Below, piece by piece: positions 30,288-38,192 of a stretch of 38,334 bases of DNA. This DNA comes from CAZGTQ01 sp964528575 (GTDB taxonomy: Bacteria; Planctomycetota; UBA1135; GCA-002686595). The stretch is from NCBI GenBank assembly GCA_964528575.1, contig CAZGTQ010000046.1, forward strand, positions 1-38,334, read 5' to 3'. The notes below the pieces were generated by a model that saw nothing but the letters and a program-made list of their open reading frames with translations, had not been told where the DNA came from and ran no database searches. How positions within the stretch are numbered: the stretch's first letter is position 1; each line of letters starts with the position of its first letter. The translations under genes and the position numbers were made by a program.

Positions 30288-31133
30288 ATGAGATCGACAT
30301 CCAGCGACGTGGATACGTGTGAGCACTTGGAGCGGCCGGCGCCGGCGCTCCCCCGGTCTCGGCCGGGTGCACAGGGGTACGACGGGACGCTGCTCTCGCG
30401 CTACGAGTGCAAGTACGTCGTCGACGAGGAGCTCTTGCCTCACCTGCGCCGCGCGCTGCGCGCGTTCACCGTCCCGGACAAGTACGCCGCGCCCGATCCG
30501 CAGCATCGCTATGCGATCGGCAGCCTGTACCTCGACTCGCCCGACTTGCGGCTCTACCAGATGAACGCCGACGGGGTCAGCAACCGCTACAAGCTGCGCG
30601 TGCGCAGCTACGTCGACGACCCGGGCGCGCCCGTCTTCTTCGAGATCAAGCGGCGCATCGACGGCGTGATCAAGAAGCGCCGCGCCCGCGTCGAGCGCGC
30701 GGCCGCGCTCGAGTACTTGCGCGCGTGCGCGCGCGGCTCGCACGGGCCCGCCCGCCCCGACATCGCCGAGTTCACGCGGCTCGTCGGCGAGACCGCCGCC
30801 GCGCCGGTCGTGCGCGTGCGCTACTGGCGCGAGGCCTACGAGTCGGTCGGCGGCGATCCGGTGCGCGTCACCTTCGACACGTGCGTCGAGCACGCCGTCA
30901 CGACCGGCGCCGACCTCTCGGTCTGGTCGGGCGACTGGGAGACGACGCGCGTTCCGGGCGCGATCCTGGAGATCAAGTTCACCGACGTGTTCCCCTCGTG
31001 GATCCAGGAGATCGTCGACCGCTTCGAGCTGCGTCGCCGCTCGCTGGCGAAGTACGCGCTGTCGATCGAGGAGCACCTCGACGCTCCGCTGTCCGACCCG
31101 ATCCGCATGCGCGCGTCGGGCTTCGCGCACTGA
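30288..31133 (+). CDS. VTC-domain polyphosphate polymerase-like protein
   Basis: A 281-residue protein of the VTC family, whose eukaryotic member Vtc4 makes polyphosphate from ATP inside a basic tunnel of antiparallel strands. The tunnel-strand motifs are present: RYECKYVV (K42), YAIGSLYLDSPDLRLYQ, RYKLRVRSY (R100, K102, R104, R106), FFEIKRRIDGVIKKRRARV (E119, K121, K129-R132) and GAILEIKFTD with the expected metal-binding glutamate. It lacks the SPX domain of yeast Vtc4 and has a non-conserved N-terminus of about 35 residues. ATG 30288 is seven bases after GGGAGG. DUF4956 follows after 5 bp. Bacterial VTC proteins are little studied, so polymerase activity is inferred. Confidence 0.88.
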   Translation: MRSTSSDVDTCEHLERPAPALPRSRPGAQGYDGTLLSRYECKYVVDEELLPHLRRALRAFTVPDKYAAPDPQHRYAIGSLYLDSPDLRLYQMNADGVSNRYKLRVRSYVDDPGAPVFFEIKRRIDGVIKKRRARVERAAALEYLRACARGSHGPARPDIAEFTRLVGETAAAPVVRVRYWREAYESVGGDPVRVTFDTCVEHAVTTGADLSVWSGDWETTRVPGAILEIKFTDVFPSWIQEIVDRFELRRRSLAKYALSIEEHLDAPLSDPIRMRASGFAH

Positions 31134-31138
31134 CCACG

Positions 31139-31825
31139 ATGGACCTGCGCTCGTTCTTCTCCGGAGCGCCGAGCGCGCCAGCGGCTCCCGATCTCGGCAC
31201 CGCGTGCTTCTCGCTGTTGTTCGCGTTCGTGCTCGGCCAGCTGGTCGCCTGGGTCTACGCCTGCACGCACAGCGGCGTGTCGTACTCGCGCTCGTTCACG
31301 CAGTCGCTCGTGGTGATCACGATGGTCGTCGCGCTCGTGATGCTCGTGATCGGCGACAACATCGTCACGGCCTTCGGCCTGCTCGGCGCGCTCGCGATCG
31401 TGCGCTTCCGCAACGTGCTGAAGGACGCGCGCGACCTCGTGTTCGTCTTCGCCTGCCTCGTCATCGGCATGGCGATCGGCGCGCAGCGGCACGACATGGC
31501 GCTCGTCGGCGCGCTCGCCGTCCTCGCCGCGGTCGTCCATCTGCGCGCGACGAGCTTCGGCTCGCGCGGACGCTGGGACGGGCACCTGACGTGCTGGATC
31601 GAGCCCGACGGCGACGGCCTCCTGTCCGAGGTCCTGCGCCGGTTCTGCGCGCGCACGCGGCGCATCTCGGTGCGCCAGGGCGGCGGCGACTCGGCCGCCG
31701 AGTACGTCTTCCAGATCCGGCTGCGCGACCGCCGCCTGCACCGCGACCTCGTGAGCGAGCTGCGCGCGGTGCCGGCGGTCAGCGACGCGGCCCTCGTGCT
31801 GCGCGACGAGTTGAGCGAGCTGTGA
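31139..31825 (+). CDS. DUF4956 integral membrane protein
   Basis: A 228-residue protein with four to five membrane helices in the first 135 residues, including the family core RSFTQSLVVITMVVALVMLV, then GDNIVTAFGLLGALAIVRFR and the RNVLKDARDLVFVF loop. A soluble C-terminal alpha/beta domain follows. DUF4956 proteins are regularly encoded next to VTC-domain proteins, and I recall CotH proteins in the same neighbourhoods; the role is unknown. It lies 5 bp after the VTC stop, and its own stop is 2 bp before the HlyD-like ATG, so the three genes are tightly linked. It could be the membrane partner of the polymerase. Confidence 0.85.
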   Translation: MDLRSFFSGAPSAPAAPDLGTACFSLLFAFVLGQLVAWVYACTHSGVSYSRSFTQSLVVITMVVALVMLVIGDNIVTAFGLLGALAIVRFRNVLKDARDLVFVFACLVIGMAIGAQRHDMALVGALAVLAAVVHLRATSFGSRGRWDGHLTCWIEPDGDGLLSEVLRRFCARTRRISVRQGGGDSAAEYVFQIRLRDRRLHRDLVSELRAVPAVSDAALVLRDELSEL

Positions 31826-31827
31826 GC

Positions 31828-33082
31828 ATGGCGCGCCCGACGAGGGTCCGCACGCCGTGGAGGCAGCGGCTCGACGACTTGCGCGGGCTTCCGCTCGCCG
31901 TGGTCGTGTGGGCGGTCGCCGCGGGCGCGTCCGCCTGGCTCTGGACGAACCGCGCCGCCGACCACCGCTTCGTCGGCGTCGCGCGCTCCTACGAGAGCCT
32001 CGTCGCACCGGCCGTCGACGGCCTCGTCGACGAGGTCTACGTCGACCTGTACGAGGACGTGCGCGCGGGCCAACCGATCGCGGTGCTCGCCGACGACACG
32101 CTCAGCGCGACCCTCGAGGTCGCCCGCGCCACTGTCGAGCAACTGAAGGCCGAGCTCGAGGCGACGCGCTCCGAGCTCGCGCTGGAGCGCCTGGGCGCGC
32201 AGCGCGACCACGCCCGCGACGAGCTCGACCACGCGCGCCTCGCGCTCGAGCACGCGACCGAGCTGCGCGACCTGGCGGTCGACGAGGAGAGCTACCGTCT
32301 CGAGGCGCTCGGCCTCGCCGTCGACCTCGAGGGGGCGCGGCTCGAGCGCCAGCGCGTCGCCGCGCGGCACGAGCGCGCGGCCGCGCTCGCGGCCGACGGC
32401 GCCGGCTCGCGCGCCGAGAGCGAGGACCTCGCGCTGGAGCTCGAGCTGCTCGACGCGAGCGTCGCGAGCATCGAGACGCGCCTCGACACCGCGCGCGCGG
32501 CCGAGCGGGCGGCGCGCGAGCGCACGGTCGCGTACGACGGTGGTCCGCCCCGCGCGCTGCCGCCGACCGTCGCGCTCGCCGCGCACGACGAGGAGCTCCT
32601 CCTGCGCCCGCTCTCCGAGGCGATTCGCGTCGAGGAGCTGCGCGTGCGCGAGCTCGAGGTCCAGCGCCGCTCGCTCCTGCTCGTCGCGCCGATCTCCGGC
32701 CGCGTGCGCCAGCTCGCGCTCTCGCCGGGCCAGGCGGTCGCCGCCGGCATGCCCGTCGCCGCCGTGTCGAGCCCGCACGCCGAGGAGGTCGAGCTCTGGC
32801 TCGCCGCCGATGCCGCGCGCGACCTGCGCGCCGGCACGCGCGTGCTCGTCGCTCGCCCGAGCGAGCCCGGCGCGATCGCCGAGACCGTCGTGCGCCGCAT
32901 CGCGCCCAGCGTCGCCGAGCTCCCGCCGAGCCTGTGGCGCGACCCGCGGGCCCCCGAATACGGCGTCGCGGTGCTCGCGAGCGGCGTCGCGCCCCTCGGC
33001 CTCGTGCCGGGCGAGACCGTCTGGGCGCGCCCGAGCCCGGGGCCCCCCCGCCGGCGGTCCCATCGCGCAGGTCGACCGCTAG
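31828..33082 (+). CDS. HlyD-type periplasmic adaptor, probable one-base frameshift near 3' end
   Basis: A membrane-fusion-type protein: membrane helix at about 21-39, first half of a lipoyl-like domain (SLVAPAVDGLVDEVYVDLYE), a long coiled coil (about 90-270, heavy in E, R, L and A), the second lipoyl half (LLLVAPISGRVRQLALSPGQ) and a beta-barrel part ending GLVPGETVWARPSPG. As written, the frame then runs on to 33540 through Arg/Pro-rich nonsense, antisense to the phosphodiesterase. Removing one C from the C7 run at about 33045-33051 gives the natural tail PPAGGPIAQVDR and a stop at 33082. I annotate that end. No ABC transporter or outer-membrane channel is adjacent. Confidence 0.8.
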
Positions 33083-33106
33083 TTAGCGGCTCCTCTCGCG
33101 ACGCGC

Positions 33107-34639
33107 CTACGCGCCGATCGCGATGCGCGCGCCCTCGGTCAGTCCGACCTTCGCCCCGCCCGGCGCGTTCGGATCGACCAGCGCTCCCTGCGCCCAGAGC
33201 ACGCGGCCGACGAGCTGGCACTGCGCAGGCACCGCGAGCTGGAACGTCGCCGGCACTCCGGGGCTCCACGGCGGGCCGAGCAGCACCGGCGCCGCGGTGC
33301 CGAGGTCGAGCAGCAGCTCGCCGTCCGCGTCGAGCGCGGCGAGGCCACCCTTCGGCCAGGGCGTGCCGCACGGATACGCGGGGTCGGGCTCCCCCGCGAG
33401 GACGAGCAGCGAGAGCGAGCCGGCGCCGAGCGTGCCGACCGGGTCGTCGAGGCCGAGCACGAAGCTCGCGCCGAGCGACGGCGCCCCGGACACGACGACG
33501 AGGCTCCCCGCCGGATTCGTGCCGCAGCCGTACGCGGTGACTGCCGCGGCGGCGCGCAGACGCAGGTCTTGCGCGGCGTTGACGAAGGAGCCGGGAACCG
33601 GCTCGAGGCCGAGCAAGTCGAGGCACAGGTTGGCGGCGTCCGACGAGCGGATCGGCTGGCTCGCCGCAGCGTAGCCGGGCTTGGCCGTCCCCGGGTCGGT
33701 GCGCGTGGTCGCGTTGAGCGCGTAGAGATCCGCTCCCGGCTCGACGCCCGCGCCCCATGCGAGCAGCGGGATCGTGTAGTGGTCGGGGTTCTGGATGTCG
33801 AGGTGCGACGTCCCGCTGCCGCCGTGGTCGGCCGTGACGAGGAGCGTCGTCGTGCCGGCGAAGCCGGGGTCGTGCTCGAGCACGTCGAGGATCTGCGCCA
33901 GGTAGCCGTCGACCTCGTGCAGCGCCGCGTCCCATTCCATTCCGCCCCAGCCGTACGCGTGGCCGGTCGAGTCGGGGTCGCCGAGGTGCACGAACGCGAA
34001 CGCCCACGCCTCGGTCGGCGCGAGCGTCACGAACGACGCGACGAGCGGCGCGGAGCACGTTCCGATCTGCGACTCGGACGAGTCGAGCACGTAGCGGTCG
34101 ATCTTCTCCGTCCCGTCGTCCTCGCCGAGCTCGTCGGGCGCGCCGTGCGCCGCGTCGTACGACTGGCGCAGGATCGCGAGCTTCGCCTTCGACACGAACA
34201 GCCCCGTCGAGAGCCCGTGGTCGTGCACCACGTCGAACACGCTCGCGATGTACGCGAGGTTCGGGTTGCCGAGCGAGTGCAGCGTGTCGTCGGGCCCGGG
34301 CGGCGCGTTCGTCTCGTACCCGTGGTGGACCGTGTCGGGGAACGCGGGCGGCTTCTGGACGGGACGCCCCGTCACCATGCTCACGTGGTTGGGCGCCGTG
34401 TTCGTGAACGTGACGTCGGTGCGCGCGTTGAACGTGCTCGCGCCCTCGGCGACGAGGCGCACGAACGTCGGATACAGCTCGGGCGCCGTCGCGACTCGGT
34501 CGGCGAGCAGCGGTCCCGGCAGACCGTCGATGCTGACGAGCACGACGTGCTCGGACGGACAGGACGCCTGGGCCCCTACGACCGACGCCAACGACACGAG
34601 CGCCACGCACAGCGCTCCAGACCACGCTCTCCACGCCAC
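33107..34639 (-). CDS. Exported type I phosphodiesterase with shared C-terminal domain
   Basis: A 510-residue protein with a signal peptide (VAWRAWSGALCVALVSLASV, then VGAQASC). The alkaline-phosphatase-superfamily catalytic domain shows VSIDGLPG (D38), NTAPNHVSMVTGRP (nucleophile T81), LGDPDSTGHAYGWGG and VTADHGGSGTSH. Residues 370-510 form a separate module beginning YGCGTNPAGS, also found at the end of the CotH protein. The start is GTG 34637-34639, preceded at six bases by GGAGGA; the in-frame ATG at 34750 has no such site and would put a long Arg-rich stretch before the signal. It is paralogous to the 370-residue enzyme at 21423-22535. Substrate unknown; nucleotides or phosphodiester surface polymers are options. 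Confidence 0.9.
   Translation of the reverse strand: MAWRAWSGALCVALVSLASVVGAQASCPSEHVVLVSIDGLPGPLLADRVATAPELYPTFVRLVAEGASTFNARTDVTFTNTAPNHVSMVTGRPVQKPPAFPDTVHHGYETNAPPGPDDTLHSLGNPNLAYIASVFDVVHDHGLSTGLFVSKAKLAILRQSYDAAHGAPDELGEDDGTEKIDRYVLDSSESQIGTCSAPLVASFVTLAPTEAWAFAFVHLGDPDSTGHAYGWGGMEWDAALHEVDGYLAQILDVLEHDPGFAGTTTLLVTADHGGSGTSHLDIQNPDHYTIPLLAWGAGVEPGADLYALNATTRTDPGTAKPGYAAASQPIRSSDAANLCLDLLGLEPVPGSFVNAAQDLRLRAAAAVTAYGCGTNPAGSLVVVSGAPSLGASFVLGLDDPVGTLGAGSLSLLVLAGEPDPAYPCGTPWPKGGLAALDADGELLLDLGTAAPVLLGPPWSPGVPATFQLAVPAQCQLVGRVLWAQGALVDPNAPGGAKVGLTEGARIAIGA
33110..33532 (-). other. Shared C-terminal module, copy B (phosphodiesterase residues 370-510)
   Basis: 141 residues from YGCGTNP to the C-terminus, collinear with copy A in the CotH protein. 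The conserved cysteine-bearing YGCG and PCGT, DDPxGxxGAG, GELL, GPPW and QGA are all present, and it closes with LTEGARIAIGA. The paralogous phosphodiesterase at 21423-22535 stops before this point, so the module is a detachable unit. Confidence 0.85.
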
Positions 34640-34830
34640 GATCGTTCCTCCTCCGCCGCGCGGGCGGAACCGTCTCGCTCGCGACCGCCAAGGACGGCCG
34701 CCTGCGCAAGCTAGGCCGCGGCGCGCGCGCGCGCCAGAGGGTGCTGCCAATCGTGCGAGCGCCCGTCGCCGGCGAGCGCGAGATCACGGGACGCTCGCGC
34801 GACCGCTCGATTTGCGAGCTCGTACGTTTC
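34640..34830. other. Non-coding stretch upstream of the phosphodiesterase gene
   Basis: Holds the GGAGGA ribosome binding site of the phosphodiesterase and an alternating CG run around 34716-34735 that could adopt unusual DNA structure. I see no gene or promoter I can defend. Confidence 0.5.
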
Positions 34831-35055
34831 TCAGCGCGCGCGGCGGCGGAACGTGTGCCAGGTGTGACCCCATGCGAACGTCGTGGTCCCGTGCCGCTCC
34901 GCGGCGTCGGCCGCCGGCCGCGTGGCGCACCGCACGCAGCCGCGTGGGCGCCGCAGCGCGCAACCGACGATCGATCCGAGAACGCCGACCGCCGCGCGGT
35001 GCGGCGTGCGCTCGCAGCAACGCGGGCACCGCTCGATCCATTCGCGCTCGAGCAC
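34831..35055 (-). CDS. Small Cys-rich (zinc-ribbon-like) ORF
   Basis: A 74-residue frame starting at GTG 35055, 9 bp after the apbE stop on the same strand. It contains CPRCCERTPH and, 18 residues on, CALRRPRGCVRC, a spacing that could bind zinc. The C-terminal 15 residues (including WGHTWHTF) are encoded by a sequence carrying the motif GTGCCAGGTGTGACCCC on the plus strand, similar to the core of the inverted repeat after boxB. The tail may therefore derive from an inserted repeat. No strong ribosome binding site. Function unknown; could be spurious. Confidence 0.4.
   Translation of the reverse strand: MLEREWIERCPRCCERTPHRAAVGVLGSIVGCALRRPRGCVRCATRPAADAAERHGTTTFAWGHTWHTFRRRAR
34855..34871 (+). 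repeat. Motif GTGCCAGGTGTGACCCC
   Basis: Its first ten bases, GTGCCAGGTG, are identical to 19251-19260 in the core of the 107-bp inverted repeat. Motifs of this kind recur as interspersed repeats in some bacterial genomes, from memory. A single copy here is suggestive only. Confidence 0.35.
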
Positions 35056-35064
35056 GGCTCGAGC

Positions 35065-36114
35065 CTACCGCGCCGGGGCCGGGTTCGCCACGAGCGCGCC
35101 GAAGCCGCTCGACGCGCGCCGGGCCCCGCTGCGGTCGAGGACGAGCGCTTCGACGCCGGGCAGCGTCTCGACGAGCGCGAGCCCCGCCTCCGCGTCGAGC
35201 ACGCACAGCGCCGAGGCGAGCGCGTCGGCGCTCGTCCCGTCCGCCGCGACGACGCTCGCCGCGCCGCCGCCCGTCACGCCCAGCCCCGTGCGCGGGTCGA
35301 CGACGTGCGAGTAGCGCGCGCCGCCGAGCTCGACGAACCGGAAGCGGTCGCCCGAGGTCGCGACCGCCGCGTGCGCGAGCGCGAGCACCGCCTCGGACGC
35401 GCCGTCCGCGCCGGGCGCGGTCGCGACGCGCCAGCCGAGCGCGCCCGGCGGCGGCGCGCCGACCGCGACGTCGCCGCCGCCGTCGACCAGCGCGCGCTCG
35501 ATCCCGCGCGCGCGCAGCACGGCGAGCATCTCGTCGAGCGCGTAGCCCTTCGCGATGCCGCCGAGGTCGAGGCGCATGCCCGCCGCGAGCAGCCGCGCGG
35601 TCCGCGCGTCCTCGTCGAGCGCGAGCTTCGTCCAGCCGACGGCGCGCGCGGCCTGGGCGAGCCGCGCCGCGCTCGGCAGCTCGCCCTGACGCGCGGCGCG
35701 CCGCCACAGCCGCACGTACGGGCCGACGGTGACGTCGAACGCCCCGCCCGTGCGCTCGGACCAACGCTGCGCCGCCGCCAACACGCGCGCCAGGTCCGCG
35801 CCGAGCGGGACGGGAGCGGTCGGACCGGCCGCGCTCGCCGCCGACAGGCGCGAGAGCTCGCTCGCCGGGTCGTAGTCGCTCAGCGCCCGGTCGAGCTCGC
35901 GCAGCCGAACGAACGCGGCCTCGGCGCCCGCCTCGGCGTCCGCCGCGCTGGGCGCCCAGAGCACGAGGCGAAAGCGCGTCCCCATCGCGTCGGTCTCGAA
36001 CGCGTGGCGCCCGAGCGCGCGCTCGCCCGCCGGCGCCGCGCACGACGAGCAGGCGAGCGCGCAGAGCGCGGCCAGCGCGCCCGCGCCGATCCACGAGAGC
36101 GGTCGACGTGCCAC
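35065..36114 (-). CDS. apbE: FAD:protein FMN transferase ApbE
   Basis: Attaches FMN covalently to threonine residues of flavoproteins such as Na+-NQR and RNF subunits, outside the inner membrane. The 349-residue protein starts with a hydrophobic leader ending in ALACSSCAAP, probably a lipoprotein signal. It contains DAMGTRFRL, LDRALSDYDPASELSRLS, GGAFDVTVGP, the flavin/Mg motif MRLDLGGIAKGYALDEM, VDGGGDVAV, TSGDRFRF and SHVVDPRTG, and ends with the SADALASAL helix where many relatives have Thr in place of the second Ser. GTG 36114 is chosen to avoid overlapping the divergent gene; ATG 36144 is the alternative. No RNF or NQR genes are in the window. Confidence 0.93.
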   Translation of the reverse strand: MARRPLSWIGAGALAALCALACSSCAAPAGERALGRHAFETDAMGTRFRLVLWAPSAADAEAGAEAAFVRLRELDRALSDYDPASELSRLSAASAAGPTAPVPLGADLARVLAAAQRWSERTGGAFDVTVGPYVRLWRRAARQGELPSAARLAQAARAVGWTKLALDEDARTARLLAAGMRLDLGGIAKGYALDEMLAVLRARGIERALVDGGGDVAVGAPPPGALGWRVATAPGADGASEAVLALAHAAVATSGDRFRFVELGGARYSHVVDPRTGLGVTGGGAASVVAADGTSADALASALCVLDAEAGLALVETLPGVEALVLDRSGARRASSGFGALVANPAPAR

Positions 36115-36142
36115 GGGCGCGCAGGATAGGCTCGGCCCCGCC

Positions 36143-37264
36143 ATGCACGCACGCTTCGTCCCCTTGCTCGCGTGTCTCGCTGCAGCGCTCGGTCCCGACG
36201 ACCAGTCGCCGCGGGAGGCGCCGGCCGCCGACAATTCGCTCGCGCTCCCCGAGCCGCTCTCCGTCGAGGGCGCCGACGCCGCGAACGAGGCCGAGATGCG
36301 CCGCTACGCCGAACGCATCGGCGGCACGCGCATCGCCGGCACCGACGTGACGTTCGAGCTGCTGCCGATCCCCGGCGGCGCGTTCGCGATGGGCTCGCCC
36401 GAGGACGAGCCGCAGCGCAACGAGAGCGAAGGACCGCGGCACGAGGTGCGCGTCGACCCGTTCTGGATGGGCCGCTGCGAGGTGACGTGGAACGAGTTCC
36501 AGGTGTTCCAGTTCCAGCTCGACGTCGAGCTGCGCAAGGCGGGGCGCGCGGAGCCGCTCCCGCAGGACGCGCACGCCGACGCGGTGAGCCGGCCGACGCC
36601 GCCGTACGTGCCGATGGACTTCGAGATGGGCGTCGACGGCCGTCCGGCCGTGTGCATGACGCAGTTCGCGGCGAAGCAGTACACGAAGTGGCTGTCGATG
36701 AAGACGGGCCGGTTCTATCGCTTGCCGACCGAGGCCGAGTGGGAGTACGCGTGCCGCGCGGGCACGGCGACGGCCTATTCGTTCGGCGCGGACGCCGCCG
36801 CGCTCGCCGAGCACGCGTGGTACTTCGACAACGCGGACGACCGCTACCACGAGGTCGGCACGAAGAAGCCGAACCCGTGGGGCCTGCACGACATGCACGG
36901 CAACGTGGCCGAGTGGGTGCTCGACCGCTGGGACAAGGGCTTCTATGGCGCGCACGAGGGCGTCGCCGACAACCCGGTCGCCTGGCCGACCGCTCTCTAC
37001 CCGCGCGTCGTGCGCGGCGGCTCGTGGGACGACGACCCCGACCGCCTGCGCTCGGCGGCGCGCCGCGCATCGCGCGCCGACTGGAAGCGCCAGGACCCGC
37101 AGATCCCCAAGAGCATCTGGTACCACACCGACGCGCGCTTCGTCGGCGTCCGCGTCGTGCGCCCGCTCGTCCCACCGCCGGCCGAGGAGCGCGCGCAATA
37201 CTGGGAAGCCGACGTCGACGAGATCCGCACGATCGAGGCCGCCCAGCGCGCCGGCGCGCGGTAG
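36143..37264 (+). CDS. Exported formylglycine-generating-enzyme-family (SUMF1-like) protein
   Basis: A 373-residue protein with a short signal peptide (about 1-18) and an FGE-type domain from about residue 67: FELLPIPGGAFAMGS, RHEVRVDPFWMGRCEVTWNE, PAVCMTQFAAKQYTKWLS, YRLPTEAEWEYACRAGT, WGLHDMHGNVAEWV, VVRGGSWDDDPDRLRSAARR and FVGVRVVRP. True FGE has two active-site cysteines close to the end of the domain; here that stretch (SRADWKRQDPQIPKSIWYHT) has none. It therefore probably does not make formylglycine and may bind a ligand or act in another modification. No sulfatase gene is adjacent. ATG 36143 overlaps, on the other strand, the alternative apbE ATG. It is convergent with the protease gene. 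Confidence 0.9.
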   Translation: MHARFVPLLACLAAALGPDDQSPREAPAADNSLALPEPLSVEGADAANEAEMRRYAERIGGTRIAGTDVTFELLPIPGGAFAMGSPEDEPQRNESEGPRHEVRVDPFWMGRCEVTWNEFQVFQFQLDVELRKAGRAEPLPQDAHADAVSRPTPPYVPMDFEMGVDGRPAVCMTQFAAKQYTKWLSMKTGRFYRLPTEAEWEYACRAGTATAYSFGADAAALAEHAWYFDNADDRYHEVGTKKPNPWGLHDMHGNVAEWVLDRWDKGFYGAHEGVADNPVAWPTALYPRVVRGGSWDDDPDRLRSAARRASRADWKRQDPQIPKSIWYHTDARFVGVRVVRPLVPPPAEERAQYWEADVDEIRTIEAAQRAGAR

Positions 37265-37322
37265 CGCGCTACTCCCTGACCGTCTGCCGGCTTCGGCCCG
37301 CGCGCCGAGAACGGAGTTCACC

Positions 37323-38192
37323 TCACTCGCAGCCGGACGACGCGCCCAACGCGGGCGACTCCACGCGCGAACGCTCGTACTGGGTCACCACGTCGTCGAT
37401 GGCCTCCTTCACCAGCTCGATGCGAACCGCACGAATAATGCCGGATTTGGGAAGCCAAGCGCTCTGAAGCCCCAGAAGCCGGTACTCGAATCGACCGCCG
37501 CGAGGGATGACGCCGATGACGGGTCCCCCGCTCATGTACTCGATGTCGTCCAGACGATTCGGACCGTCAACGCTCGGCACAGGGATCCGGCCGTAAATGC
37601 AGTCTTGATGCCCCCAGAACTCGGCCGGCTCTACGCAAGCGTCGCACTCCAGAATCTCGAGGATCGGCACACAGGCGAAAGGAGCGTCGGTCTTCAACGT
37701 GACGAGACCTCCCAACTTGGTGAACCTGTCCTCGCGCCACTCCTTCGGATACCCGAGAAGGTAGCGCAGCGAGAATGGGGTGTCTGCGATTCCATCCCAG
37801 GCACGTTCATCGAACGCAACGAGACGATCGTGTGTCAGCGCCGCACGGTCGTACTCTTCCAACCACACCAGTCCGACGTCGACCTTGTCCCGCTTTACCG
37901 ACGACATCCGGAGCCGTTCCAGGCTCGTCGGAACTGAGCTAGCGCGGTCGTCTGCGTACCGGTCGTGCCATCGGCACGCACGGATCGACCCGGGCAACGA
38001 CCGCCGAAGACGCTCGAGCTCGTCAACAACGTGACCTGCTGTAATCCAGAAACTGAACCCTCGGTAATTCAGCAGAAAGCCGGAGAAGATGTGATTGTCA
38101 CGTCGCGACTCATGTTCGACCGCCACTTGCATCGCAAGCATGTGGCGCTGAAAGAGCGCCCACACGCTCGCGGCGATGTTCTGCGTACCCAT
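37323..38192 (-). CDS. Trypsin-like serine protease-fold protein in low-GC DNA
   Basis: A 289-residue protein with a chymotrypsin-type triad in order: FWITAGHVVDE (H54), KVDVGLVWL (D105) and IEYMSGGPVIGV (S221). It has no signal peptide or PDZ domain, so it may be a cytoplasmic stand-alone protease of the kind seen in some defence or stress modules. ATG 38192 is my choice; in-frame ATGs at 38246 and 38285 would add 18 or 31 residues of unlikely N-terminus. The gene is visibly less GC-rich (my estimate, high 50s percent) than the surrounding DNA, which suggests transfer. Neighbours give no clear functional link. Confidence 0.7.
   Translation of the reverse strand: MGTQNIAASVWALFQRHMLAMQVAVEHESRRDNHIFSGFLLNYRGFSFWITAGHVVDELERLRRSLPGSIRACRWHDRYADDRASSVPTSLERLRMSSVKRDKVDVGLVWLEEYDRAALTHDRLVAFDERAWDGIADTPFSLRYLLGYPKEWREDRFTKLGGLVTLKTDAPFACVPILEILECDACVEPAEFWGHQDCIYGRIPVPSVDGPNRLDDIEYMSGGPVIGVIPRGGRFEYRLLGLQSAWLPKSGIIRAVRIELVKEAIDDVVTQYERSRVESPALGASSGCE

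Noticed and set aside
31204..33540. Read-through extension of the HlyD-like protein to 33540
   Set aside because: The sequence after about 33050 has shadow-like Arg/Pro composition and lies antisense to a well-supported phosphodiesterase; a one-base correction gives a better end.
36143..37264. True formylglycine-generating enzyme
   Set aside because: The C-terminal cysteine pair is absent and no sulfatase gene is nearby.
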